DNA of 64,000 nt from Rhodanobacter sp. C01 (GTDB lineage Bacteria > Pseudomonadota > Gammaproteobacteria > Xanthomonadales > Rhodanobacteraceae), in assembly GCF_002001045.1 (NCBI RefSeq), contig NZ_MUNR01000014.1, positions 62,001 through 126,000 of the forward strand. The letters are read 5' to 3'. Of the stretch, positions 53,499 to 62,173 are shown one piece after another (positions within the stretch are counted from its first letter, which is position 1; each line of letters begins with the position of its first letter). The position numbers and the translations under genes are program-made. The notes under the pieces were generated by a model. It did not search any database and was not told where the DNA came from. It worked only from the letters and a program-made list of their open reading frames with translations.

Positions 53499-56400
53499 AT
53501 GCTTGTCACCGGGAAAATCCATCAATCGAGATCGTGCGCGGCCATGCTGCCCCAGGGCGTTGCCACGGGCGGCAAACGACCGGATTCGCCGGTTCCCATG
53601 AGCGGCGACCATCCACACGTGAGCCCGGACGTTGTCCAACGCGCCAACTTCTCGGGGGACGCGGTGCATCCCGATGGATTCGATACGCCAGTGGTGGATG
53701 CCGATACTTGGCGGCTGAATCAGTCGCATTGGCAGCCTGCCCATGCCGCGCGCGACGAGACCCTGTTCGCGCTGGCCAATGGCGCGCTCGGCGTACGCGG
53801 CGGCTTCGAGGAATCCCCCAGTCCGACCCAGGGGAGCTTTCTCGCCGGCGTGTGGGAACGCGCGCCCATCCACTATCACGAACGCCACTTCGGTTTCGCA
53901 CGCAACACGGACACGCGCCTGCCGGTCGCCGAAGCGACTGCTGTACGCATTCGTCTGGGCGATCTGCATATCGACCCGGCGCATGGTGAAATTCTTACGT
54001 TCAAGCGGGTGCTCGATCTGCGTGAAGGAAAGCTCTCCCGCTTCCTGCGCTGGCGCACTGCGCAGGGACATACGTTCGAACTCGAGACGGAACGCGTGGT
54101 GCCGATCGCGCACCCGGGCCTGCTGTGCATCCGCATGCGCCTGCGTTCGGTCGACTATGCCGGTCCGGTGTCTTTCGAGTCATCGATATCCGGCGATCGG
54201 GCCGCGGCGGCGCAGGGTGACGATCCGCGCTTTGGCGCCGGCAGCGGTCTGGCCCTGCACGTATCGCATACGTCCGCCACGGAAGGCGAGGCATGGCTTG
54301 CGCAACGCACCGGCGAGAGTGCGATTGGCGTGGTCTGCATGCAGCGCCACCGGATCGGCGGGCTGGCCTTCTCCGGTGCCGCAGCGGACGCTGGCTGCGT
54401 GCAACAGAGCTATCACGGGCATCTCGCTGCAGGCGAGTCGGTGCTGATCGAAAAGTTTGTCGTGTATGCGTGGAGCCAGCCGCAGCAGGAGATATCCGAC
54501 GCCGCCCTGCATTTGCGTGCCGTGAGCGAGCTTTCCAGTGCCATCGACAAAGGTTTCGACGCGCTGCTGCAGACCCAGGCGCGGGATTGCGCCGCTTTCT
54601 GGGATCGCGCCAGCCTTTCGATCGAGCATGACCGGCGCAGCGAACAGGCGCTGAAGTTCAACCTGTTCCATATCTTCCAGTCCGCCGCGCGCGACGGATA
54701 TGGCGGCATTGCCGCGAAGGGTCTGACTGGCGAGGGCTACGAAGGCCATGTGTTCTGGGATTCGGAGACCTTCGTACTGCCTGCGCTCGCGCTCACCGCG
54801 CCGGAGTTGGTCAAGCCGAGTCTGCTCTTTCGCCTGCACACGCTCGATCACGCACGTGCCCATGCCCGCGAGATGAATCATGCGCGTGGCGCGTTGTATC
54901 CATGGCGCACGATCGGCGGTGACGAATGCTCGGCACATTATCCGAGTGGCTCGGCGCAATATCACATCAATGCCGCGATCGCCTTCGCGATCAAGCTCTA
55001 TGTCGAGGCAAGCGACGACCAGGCGTTCCTCACCGAGGGTGGCGCGGAAATGCTGATCGAGACCGCGCGCATCTGGCTGCAGGTAGGGCATTTCAATCAG
55101 CGTCGCGGCGGTGCGTTCTGCATCAACGACGTGACCGGACCGGACGAATACACCGCGCTGGTCGACAACAATTACTACACCAACCGGATGGCGCAGGAGC
55201 ACCTGCGCTATGCGGTCGAGGTGGTGCGCGAACTGGCCAAGAGCTCGCCGGCGACGTTTGCCGCGCTCCGGCAGAAACTCGAATGGTCGGAATCTGAGAT
55301 CGCCGACTGGTCGCGTGCGGCCGATGCGATGTATCTGCCGCATGACGAGCGTCTGGGTATCGTCGCGCAGGACGATACCTTTCTGGACAAGCCGCGATGG
55401 GATTTCGCCGGCACCCCGCCGGAAAAATACCCCCTGTTGATGCATCACCATCCGCTGACGCTGTATCGGCACCAGGTATGCAAGCAGGCGGATTCGCTGC
55501 TGGCGCTCGTGCTCGCGGGCGACAATGTCGATCGTGCCACCAAGCGGCGCAGCTTCGATTATTACGAGGCGATCACGGTTCACGATTCGACGCTATCCGC
55601 GTCGACCTTCGCGGTACTCGCTGCCGAAATCGGTTATGCCGACAAGGCGCGCGACTATTTCATGGATGCATTGCGCGTCGATCTCGACGATCTGCACGCG
55701 AACACCAGCCACGGTGCACACATGGCCGCCATGGCCGGAAGCTGGCTGGTCCTTGCGTGGGGATTCGGCGGCCTGCGCATCGCGGCTGGCGGCATCGGCT
55801 TCGATCCGATCCTGCCACCGGGTTGGCGCGATTACCGCTTTGGCGTGATCTGGAAGAACCGAAGCATTGCCGTTGCCGTCGACGCGCAAACGATCCGTTA
55901 CACCCTGACCAGCGGTGCACCGTTGAGCATCATGCACGCGGGCAAGCCGTTGCTGCTGACGGCGGGCGTCACCCAGTCGCAGGCGATGAACAGGCATCTG
56001 CATCCGGTTGCCGGATCGCCACGCGCCGTCGTCGAATTTCCGCGCCCGTTCAAGGCGCTGATCTTCGATCTCGACGGCGTGCTGGCCGACACCGCACATC
56101 TGCATCACGCCGCCTGGAAGCGTTTGACGGACGAGATGGGCCTGCCGTGGAACGAAGGCATCGGCGAGCGTCTCAAGGGCGTCGATCGCGCCGCGTCGCT
56201 AGAAATCGTTCTCGGTGAAGCCGCTGACGGATACACGCGCGAACAGAAACAGCAGCTTGCCGATCGAAAGAACGCGTATTACCGGAAGGCCATCGAGACC
56301 TTTTCGGCCGGCGATCTGCTGCCGGGCGCGCTGACAACGCTGCAGGCCGCACGCAGGGCCGGCTTGAAGATCGCGCTGGCGTCGGCGAGCCGCAGCGCCG

Positions 56401-56693
56401 GCGAGCTCGTCGAACGCATGGGCATCGGTGAGTTCTTCGATCACATCGTCGACGCCTCGACGATTGCGCGAGCGAAACCCGATCCGGAAATTTTCCAGCG
56501 CGCCGCCATGGCGCTGGGTGTCGACGTCGCCGATTGTCTCGGCATCGAAGATGCGCAAGCTGGCATAGCGGCAATCAAGTCTGCGGGCATGGCCGCCCTG
56601 GGCATCGGCGATATACGGATATTGGGGGAGGCGGATGCAGTACTGCCGGATCTGGCGTCATTCAGGCTGGAGCGTTTTGTCCTGCCACGCTGA
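53499..56693 (+). CDS. GH65 disaccharide phosphorylase fused to beta-phosphoglucomutase
   Basis: A two-enzyme fusion of up to 1064 aa with no signal peptide. Residues about 65-830 are a GH65 glucoside phosphorylase: SLF-type N-terminus (ETLFALANGALGVRGGFEE), HVFWDSETFVLPAL, catalytic acid E550 (TGPDEYTALVDNNYYTN), and the phosphorylase-typical VHDSTLSAS and NTSHGAHMAAMAGSW. Residues about 850-1060 are a HAD-type beta-phosphoglucomutase (nucleophile D857 and D859 in FDLDGVLADTAHLHHAAWK; KPDPEIF; GIEDAQAGI). Expected chemistry: disaccharide plus phosphate to glucose plus beta-G1P, then G6P. The start is unclear: ATG 53499 has GGGAGGGG too close; 53544 and 53598 are alternatives. The TonB receptor follows by 98 bp. 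Confidence 0.93.
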   Translation: MLVTGKIHQSRSCAAMLPQGVATGGKRPDSPVPMSGDHPHVSPDVVQRANFSGDAVHPDGFDTPVVDADTWRLNQSHWQPAHAARDETLFALANGALGVRGGFEESPSPTQGSFLAGVWERAPIHYHERHFGFARNTDTRLPVAEATAVRIRLGDLHIDPAHGEILTFKRVLDLREGKLSRFLRWRTAQGHTFELETERVVPIAHPGLLCIRMRLRSVDYAGPVSFESSISGDRAAAAQGDDPRFGAGSGLALHVSHTSATEGEAWLAQRTGESAIGVVCMQRHRIGGLAFSGAAADAGCVQQSYHGHLAAGESVLIEKFVVYAWSQPQQEISDAALHLRAVSELSSAIDKGFDALLQTQARDCAAFWDRASLSIEHDRRSEQALKFNLFHIFQSAARDGYGGIAAKGLTGEGYEGHVFWDSETFVLPALALTAPELVKPSLLFRLHTLDHARAHAREMNHARGALYPWRTIGGDECSAHYPSGSAQYHINAAIAFAIKLYVEASDDQAFLTEGGAEMLIETARIWLQVGHFNQRRGGAFCINDVTGPDEYTALVDNNYYTNRMAQEHLRYAVEVVRELAKSSPATFAALRQKLEWSESEIADWSRAADAMYLPHDERLGIVAQDDTFLDKPRWDFAGTPPEKYPLLMHHHPLTLYRHQVCKQADSLLALVLAGDNVDRATKRRSFDYYEAITVHDSTLSASTFAVLAAEIGYADKARDYFMDALRVDLDDLHANTSHGAHMAAMAGSWLVLAWGFGGLRIAAGGIGFDPILPPGWRDYRFGVIWKNRSIAVAVDAQTIRYTLTSGAPLSIMHAGKPLLLTAGVTQSQAMNRHLHPVAGSPRAVVEFPRPFKALIFDLDGVLADTAHLHHAAWKRLTDEMGLPWNEGIGERLKGVDRAASLEIVLGEAADGYTREQKQQLADRKNAYYRKAIETFSAGDLLPGALTTLQAARRAGLKIALASASRSAGELVERMGIGEFFDHIVDASTIARAKPDPEIFQRAAMALGVDVADCLGIEDAQAGIAAIKSAGMAALGIGDIRILGEADAVLPDLASFRLERFVLPR

Positions 56694-56758
56694 GATCAGG
56701 GTTATCGCCGGGTCATCCATTGATAAATCAGAACGAAAACAACTTCGAATCGAAAACC

Positions 56759-56772
56759 GGTGTTCCAACACC
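56759..56772 (+). promoter_or_regulatory. Small hairpin directly upstream of TBDR 3 ribosome site
   Basis: GGTGTTCCAACACC, a perfect 6-bp stem with a 2-base centre, 6 bp before the GAGGAGGG ribosome site. Could affect translation or mRNA processing; may be chance. Confidence 0.35.
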
Positions 56773-56791
56773 ATCTTGAGGAGGGAGTACC

Positions 56792-59380
56792 ATGAATCAC
56801 CCCGAACTAGTCAGACTGGCGCTGGTGACCGCGATCGCGGCAGCGCTCCCGCAGATGGCCTGGGCAACCGGCCAGGATGCCTCCGCGCCGGCGGCGCAGT
56901 CCGATGCACAGGCCACGACTGCGCCCGCCACCAAAAAGCAGCCGAATGCGGATCTCAGGGAGACCAAATCCCTGCAGGCCGTCGTCGTGACCGCCAACGC
57001 TGGTGGCGTCAAGAAAATCGACGCGAGCTACAACGTGGTTGTCGCTGACCGCCAGCAGATCACGAATGCCAACCCGAAGAGCACGGCCGACCTGCTGAAG
57101 ATCTCGCCGGGAATCTGGCCCGAGTCCAGCGGCGGCCAGACCGGTGCCAACATCGAAATCGCTGGTTTCCCGGGTGGCGGCGATGCACCGTTCTTCACCA
57201 TGATGGTCAACGGCACGCCGCTGTACGGCATGCCATCGCTGTCCTTCATGGACAGCAGCTCGCTGTTCCGCCTCGACGACACGATCGAACGCGTCGAGGT
57301 CGTGCAGGGCGGCCCGGGTGCCATTTTCGGCCCCGGCCAGATGGGCGCCACGGCGAACTTCATTCTGCGCCAGGGTACGGAGGTGCCGTCGGGCGATATC
57401 GGCGTGACTTACGGCAACGAAGGCTTGTACCGCGTGGATGGCTTTTACGGTTTCCCCATCGCGGAAAACTGGTACGGCAGCATCGGCGGTTTCTACCGCC
57501 GGTCCGATGGCGTGCGCGATCCGCAATTTCCGTCCGACAATGGCGGTCAGCTGACCGCGACCGTGACCCACGATCTTGACAACGGCACCATGATGTTCTG
57601 GGCGCGATCGCTCGACGACAAGAACCAGTTCATTGCCCCGACCGCACTGATCCAGAACAGCAATGGGAGCTACTCCAGCTTCCCCGGCATCAGCGCGCTG
57701 ACGGGTACCTACTACAGCAATGCCATCCAGCACGTCCAGGTGCCTGGGCCCTATGGCAACATGCTGAACGCGAATCTTGCCAATGGCCGCGGCGGCAAGC
57801 TCAATTATTTCGGCGGCACGTTCAGCAATGATCTGGGCGACGGCTGGAAGGTGGACGATCATTTCGTGGTGGGCGGCGGCCAGCTCAATACCAATGCACT
57901 GTTCTCCGGGACCAACCCGAAACCTCTCGGCTACTACCTGTATGGCTGCAACACCGCACAGCCAGCCGGTTATTGCAGCAGCACCAACCAGCCGGTGGAC
58001 AGCGACACCCTGGGCCTGCCGGCCGGTACGAACGTCCAGGCCAACTATGTCGGCGGTGGCGCGGTGCCGCTGAACCAGAGCGTGATCCACCAGGGCTGGT
58101 GGTACATCCAGAAGCAGCTGCATACCTTCAACAACGATTTCCGCTTGAGCAAGGAATTGTTCGACGGCAATACGGTGACCGCCGGCTACTACTTCGCGCG
58201 CTCGACCGACAACGACAACTGGTCGCTTGGCAACCAGATGCTGATGACCAACACGAACAACGCCAAGCCGATCACGGTGAGTTATGTCCAGAATGGACAG
58301 ACCATGTACGTCACGAACCCGCAGGGTTTCACGAGTTTCAACGGCAATTACGACGTTTCCGAGAACGGCGTGGCGACCAACAACGCGTTCTACCTGTCGG
58401 ATTCCTGGAAAACCGGTCCCTGGCTGCTGGATGCTTCCGCGCGGCTGGAAAACATTCACGCGGTCCAGAACACCTGCAACTTCGTAACCGTCGATCTCGA
58501 TGGCAATCCCAATACCCTCTACGACAACACCGTCTCGATCTGCAATGGCAGCTTTACGCGTCTGGTCTACGACAAGACCCACCCGTCGTTCACGGTCGGC
58601 GCGAACTACGAGCTGGCGGACAACATGAGCGTGTACGCCCGCGGCAACACGGGTGGCCATTTTGATGACTTCGACAATGGCATTCGCGGCAGCGGCGGCA
58701 ATTTTTCGCCGATGGAGAAGATTCGCAACCTGGAAGCCGGCTTCAAGTACCAGACGCAGACCCTCTACCTGGATGCCAGCGTCTACTTCCGCAAATTCAC
58801 CGGCTTGCAGTACCAGGAGACCAACGGAGCCGGCGTTCCGATCGGTGCGATCTCCAACTACGGATCATCGACCAAGGGTCTGAACCTCAATGCCACCTGG
58901 TCGCCGATCGAAAACCTGAAGTTCGCGCTGGTCGGTGACTACATGGATGGCCACTACACGAACTACAACGGCTGTGCGCAGTACACCGACATCAATGGCG
59001 GCACGGAGTGTGTCGGCCTGGACGGCGAACCCCTGCAGCGGCAGCCCAAGGTGCGTTACATGTTCACGCCGAGTTACCTGATCCCGACCAGCTGGGGAAA
59101 CATCTCCGCGTTTGTCACCTATACGCATGTGGGTCAGCGTTACGAGGATCAGTCCGGATTGCAGCCGCTGGGCTCGTACTACACCCTCGACGCCGGCGTC
59201 GTGGCCAATTACGCCAGCAACTGGCAGTTCACCCTGCGCGGAACCAATCTGACCAACCAGATCGGTCTGACCGAAGGCAACTCGCGGATCTTTGGTGTCA
59301 ATACCGGTATCGGTGGTGTCATTCTGGCCAGGTCTATCGAAGGTCGTGAAGTGAATCTGCAGGCGAAATACAGCTTCTAG
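56792..59380 (+). CDS. TonB-dependent outer-membrane receptor (TBDR 3)
   Basis: An 862-aa TonB receptor with signal peptide 1-25 (PQMAWA-TG), TonB box LQAVVVTA at 61-68, plug motifs STADLLKISPG and GANIEIAGFPGGG, and a C-terminal barrel ending LQAKYSF. ATG 56792 has a strong GAGGAGGG at 56778-56785. It is a close relative of TBDR 1 and lies in the LacI-controlled disaccharide region after the GH65-PGM fusion, so it is the likely outer-membrane importer for that sugar. A good terminator follows. A TPR-oxygenase gene comes next. Confidence 0.94.
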   Translation: MNHPELVRLALVTAIAAALPQMAWATGQDASAPAAQSDAQATTAPATKKQPNADLRETKSLQAVVVTANAGGVKKIDASYNVVVADRQQITNANPKSTADLLKISPGIWPESSGGQTGANIEIAGFPGGGDAPFFTMMVNGTPLYGMPSLSFMDSSSLFRLDDTIERVEVVQGGPGAIFGPGQMGATANFILRQGTEVPSGDIGVTYGNEGLYRVDGFYGFPIAENWYGSIGGFYRRSDGVRDPQFPSDNGGQLTATVTHDLDNGTMMFWARSLDDKNQFIAPTALIQNSNGSYSSFPGISALTGTYYSNAIQHVQVPGPYGNMLNANLANGRGGKLNYFGGTFSNDLGDGWKVDDHFVVGGGQLNTNALFSGTNPKPLGYYLYGCNTAQPAGYCSSTNQPVDSDTLGLPAGTNVQANYVGGGAVPLNQSVIHQGWWYIQKQLHTFNNDFRLSKELFDGNTVTAGYYFARSTDNDNWSLGNQMLMTNTNNAKPITVSYVQNGQTMYVTNPQGFTSFNGNYDVSENGVATNNAFYLSDSWKTGPWLLDASARLENIHAVQNTCNFVTVDLDGNPNTLYDNTVSICNGSFTRLVYDKTHPSFTVGANYELADNMSVYARGNTGGHFDDFDNGIRGSGGNFSPMEKIRNLEAGFKYQTQTLYLDASVYFRKFTGLQYQETNGAGVPIGAISNYGSSTKGLNLNATWSPIENLKFALVGDYMDGHYTNYNGCAQYTDINGGTECVGLDGEPLQRQPKVRYMFTPSYLIPTSWGNISAFVTYTHVGQRYEDQSGLQPLGSYYTLDAGVVANYASNWQFTLRGTNLTNQIGLTEGNSRIFGVNTGIGGVILARSIEGREVNLQAKYSF

Positions 59381-59412
59381 GTCTTGCAGTCCGTTTCACT
59401 TGAGGTGCCGGG

Positions 59413-59454
59413 CGGCCCGGATCGTTTCCCTCGACGATCCGGGCCGTTTCGTCT
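59413..59454 (+). terminator. Intrinsic terminator after TBDR 3
   Basis: A perfect 13-bp stem (CGGCCCGGATCGT, 59413-59425, and its complement, 59434-59446), an 8-nt loop, followed by TTTCGTCT. Confidence 0.85.
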
Positions 59455-59552
59455 GATGCATCGGCGCGCTACATTCTGGTCAACGGATTCAGCAGTCCAG
59501 GGCAACAGCGAACAGTGTCGATCATGAACCGATCAAACCAGTTTGCCGGCGG

Positions 59553-61376
59553 ATGTCGATGATCGCACCCGCGGTCATCGACACCATGCGGCGCATCAGC
59601 CTGCTGCTGCAGGCAGGGGATTTCCGTCTTGCGCATGAGCAGCTCGAGGTCGTGGTCAGCGACAATCCCGGGTTTGCCGAAGCACGACGATTGTTCGCCG
59701 GTACCAAGCAGGCGCTTGGAGATCTTGCCGGTGCGGAAGCTGCCTTGCGTGAGGCGCTTGCGATTGATCCCGGTTGGGCCCCCACACTGGCAACCCTGGG
59801 CGAACTTCTGCTCAACAGCGGTCGGGCCGGCGAAGCCGAGGTCGTGTTGCAGCGTGCCTGTGCGGGATCCCCACCGTACCCGCGCGCGGCGCTGGTACTT
59901 GCCCGCTACTACAACGACACGCAGCGCCCGGCCCAGGCGGTCGAGATTACTGCCCGCGCATGCGCGGGCGGTCATGCAGACGCGGACCTGGTGTCACAGC
60001 ATGTGACGGGTTTGGCCGCGCTCGGGCGCCAAGGCGAAGCCGTGGCCACGTTCCGCCAGGCGGTGGCTGCTTCGCCCAGCAATCCGCTTGCTGCCCACGC
60101 CCTGGCCATGGCCCTTGATGCAGCGAACCTGCCTGTCGAAGCGGAGCATGTTGCCCGCCAGGCGCTGACACAGGGGCCACCGAACGCGATGCTGCATTAC
60201 ACCCATGCCCGCAGCCTGATCGCGCTCAACGATTTCGATCAAGCCGAGACTGCATTGCGTGCGTGCCTGCGGCTGGACCCGCGCCAGCTGGATGCACACA
60301 ACCATCTGGCGCGGCTCGTCTGGATGCGTACCGGTGACAGCGTGCAGGCTACCGCCACGATGGACCAGACCTTGCAGACGTTTGCGAGTGACGATGCCCT
60401 GTGGGCAGCCAAGGCGGCCATTCTGCAGGGAGCCGGGGATGCCCGCGGCGCGTATGCATGTCTGGCTGCGCAGGCTTCACGTTCGCATGCTTCGCCGGCG
60501 CTGCTGGTGCGTACGGGCCTTGCAGCGCTGGAATTCGACCCGGCCACGGCATTGGGACTTGCCGAACGCGCGCTGCGTGTTCGGTCGACCGACATGGCGG
60601 CGCGCAAGCTCATGGTTGCCGCCCAGCTTGGCATTGGCGATGCCGCCGACGCGTTGCCTCATTGCGACGCATTGTTGGCAGCGACTCCCGACGATCAATA
60701 TCTCATCGCATTGCAGACAACAGCCTGGCGCCTGCTTGGCGATGAGCGTTACCACGAGCTTTGCGATTACCGGCAGCTGGTTGTGCCACAGCAATTCGAC
60801 GTGCCGTCGCCGTGGTCCGACCCGAACAGTTTTCTCGCCGACGTGAAAAGCAGTCTCGACCGCCTGCACAGCGCCCACACGCACCCGTTGCTGTTTCAAT
60901 CGTTGCGTCATGGCACGGAGACCACCGAGGATCTGACGCGCAGCGCGGATCCCGTGATCCAGGCCTTGTTCAAGGCCTTCGAGGCGCCCATCCGCCACTA
61001 TCTGGAGCGGGTAGGCCATGGGCCCGATCCGCTGCGTCGTCGCAACCAGGGCACCTGGCGGTTCAATGGCAGTTGGTCGGTGAGGTTGCGTACCTCCGGC
61101 TTTCACACCAATCACGTCCATCCGCGCGGCTGGATTTCCTCGGCCTGCTATATCGAGTTGCCCGACAGCATGGCCGATGTGCACAGCCGGGAGGGTGTCC
61201 TCGCGTTTGGCGAGCCCGGCATCGTGACGACACCGCCACTGCCACCAGAGCATGCCATACGTCCCGAAGTCGGCATGCTGGTGCTGTTTCCTTCCTATTT
61301 CTGGCATGGCACCGTGCCTATTTCAGGCGACCAGACGCGTCTCACGGTGGCCTTCGATGTCGTGCCCGACCGCTAG
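59553..61376 (+). CDS. TPR protein with C-terminal putative 2OG-Fe(II) oxygenase domain
   Basis: A 607-aa cytoplasmic protein. Residues about 10-400 form TPR-like helical repeats (AEAALREALAIDPGWAPTLA, then TLGELLLNSGRAGEAE). Residues about 490-605 match the putative 2OG-Fe(II) oxygenase family (2OG-FeII_Oxy_5-like): GFHTNHVHPRGWISSACYIE with likely iron ligands, LVLFPSYFWHGTVP with the distal His, and TRLTVAF with the 2-oxoglutarate-binding Arg. Encoded 172 bp after TBDR 3 behind a terminator. It is architecturally parallel to the TPR-sulfotransferase after TBDR 2. Substrate unknown; a hydroxylated protein or peptide is likely. Confidence 0.85.
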   Translation: MSMIAPAVIDTMRRISLLLQAGDFRLAHEQLEVVVSDNPGFAEARRLFAGTKQALGDLAGAEAALREALAIDPGWAPTLATLGELLLNSGRAGEAEVVLQRACAGSPPYPRAALVLARYYNDTQRPAQAVEITARACAGGHADADLVSQHVTGLAALGRQGEAVATFRQAVAASPSNPLAAHALAMALDAANLPVEAEHVARQALTQGPPNAMLHYTHARSLIALNDFDQAETALRACLRLDPRQLDAHNHLARLVWMRTGDSVQATATMDQTLQTFASDDALWAAKAAILQGAGDARGAYACLAAQASRSHASPALLVRTGLAALEFDPATALGLAERALRVRSTDMAARKLMVAAQLGIGDAADALPHCDALLAATPDDQYLIALQTTAWRLLGDERYHELCDYRQLVVPQQFDVPSPWSDPNSFLADVKSSLDRLHSAHTHPLLFQSLRHGTETTEDLTRSADPVIQALFKAFEAPIRHYLERVGHGPDPLRRRNQGTWRFNGSWSVRLRTSGFHTNHVHPRGWISSACYIELPDSMADVHSREGVLAFGEPGIVTTPPLPPEHAIRPEVGMLVLFPSYFWHGTVPISGDQTRLTVAFDVVPDR

Positions 61377-61394
61377 GTGCGTGACAGTTGCGAT

Positions 61395-62096
61395 TTACGG
61401 CGCCACGGCATTGAAGGAGATCGAGATGCGTGGTTCGTCGCTGTCGTGGGGTTCCACGAAGTGTTCCATCCAGCTCGGGAACAGCACCAGCAAGCCGGCA
61501 TCGGGGGTCAGCTGGATATCGCTATAGCCGTTCGGCACGGCACCCTTCACGTAGCCATGAATGACACCGGGCCGCGGATCGCGGAACACCAGCTTGCCCG
61601 AACCCGCGGGCACTTTGAGGTAGAAGCAGCCCGACAGCAGGCAGCCTTCGTGCACATGCAGGAAGTTGAAGCCGCCGCGGTCATGCAGGTTGATCCATGA
61701 TTGCAGCTGGAACGGGACATCGCGCACGCCCATCTCGCCCAACGCGCTGGTGCAACCCGAACGTATCGCCTGTCGCAGCGGCGCAAAGACGGGCTGCTCC
61801 AGCACCGCCATGTCCTCGCTGTTCCAGCCCTGGCGATTGGTACGTCCTGCCGGTCGCGGGCTGGCAGCCCGTAGCGCCAGCACGGTACTTGCCCACTCCT
61901 GCAGATGCGTTGTCAGCGCGGGCATCTGTGCCTGCCAGATACGGGTAGGGAAGAGATCGAACGATCGCAATACCGGGGCAACCGTCGGTGTAGCGACGGA
62001 GTAACTGATTGAGCCGGGCGCGCTGGAGCTGACGGTCAAACCTGCCTGATTGCTGCTGTGCGATCCCTTGGAAGGGAAACTGGAATTGCCCGCCAT
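61395..62096 (-). CDS. Putative 2OG-Fe(II) oxygenase (TIGR02466-like)
   Basis: A 233-aa stand-alone oxygenase homologous to the C-terminal domain of the convergent gene: FNFLHVHEGCLLSGCFYLKV (iron ligand region), GLLVLFPSWMEHFVEPH (distal His) and EPRISISFNAV (2OG-binding Arg). The N-terminal 45 residues are serine-rich and may be disordered. Its stop codon is only 18 bp from that of the TPR-oxygenase. It is the last gene of a minus-strand set with GH125. It would hydroxylate or oxidise an unknown substrate. Confidence 0.85.
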   Translation of the reverse strand: MAGNSSFPSKGSHSSNQAGLTVSSSAPGSISYSVATPTVAPVLRSFDLFPTRIWQAQMPALTTHLQEWASTVLALRAASPRPAGRTNRQGWNSEDMAVLEQPVFAPLRQAIRSGCTSALGEMGVRDVPFQLQSWINLHDRGGFNFLHVHEGCLLSGCFYLKVPAGSGKLVFRDPRPGVIHGYVKGAVPNGYSDIQLTPDAGLLVLFPSWMEHFVEPHDSDEPRISISFNAVAP

Positions 62097-62173
62097 TCGT
62101 CGATTTCCTGTCCTGCCCGGTGATTCCCATACTGCGCGCGAGCCTGCGTGGCCCGCAAGATTCGCCCGCGTGG

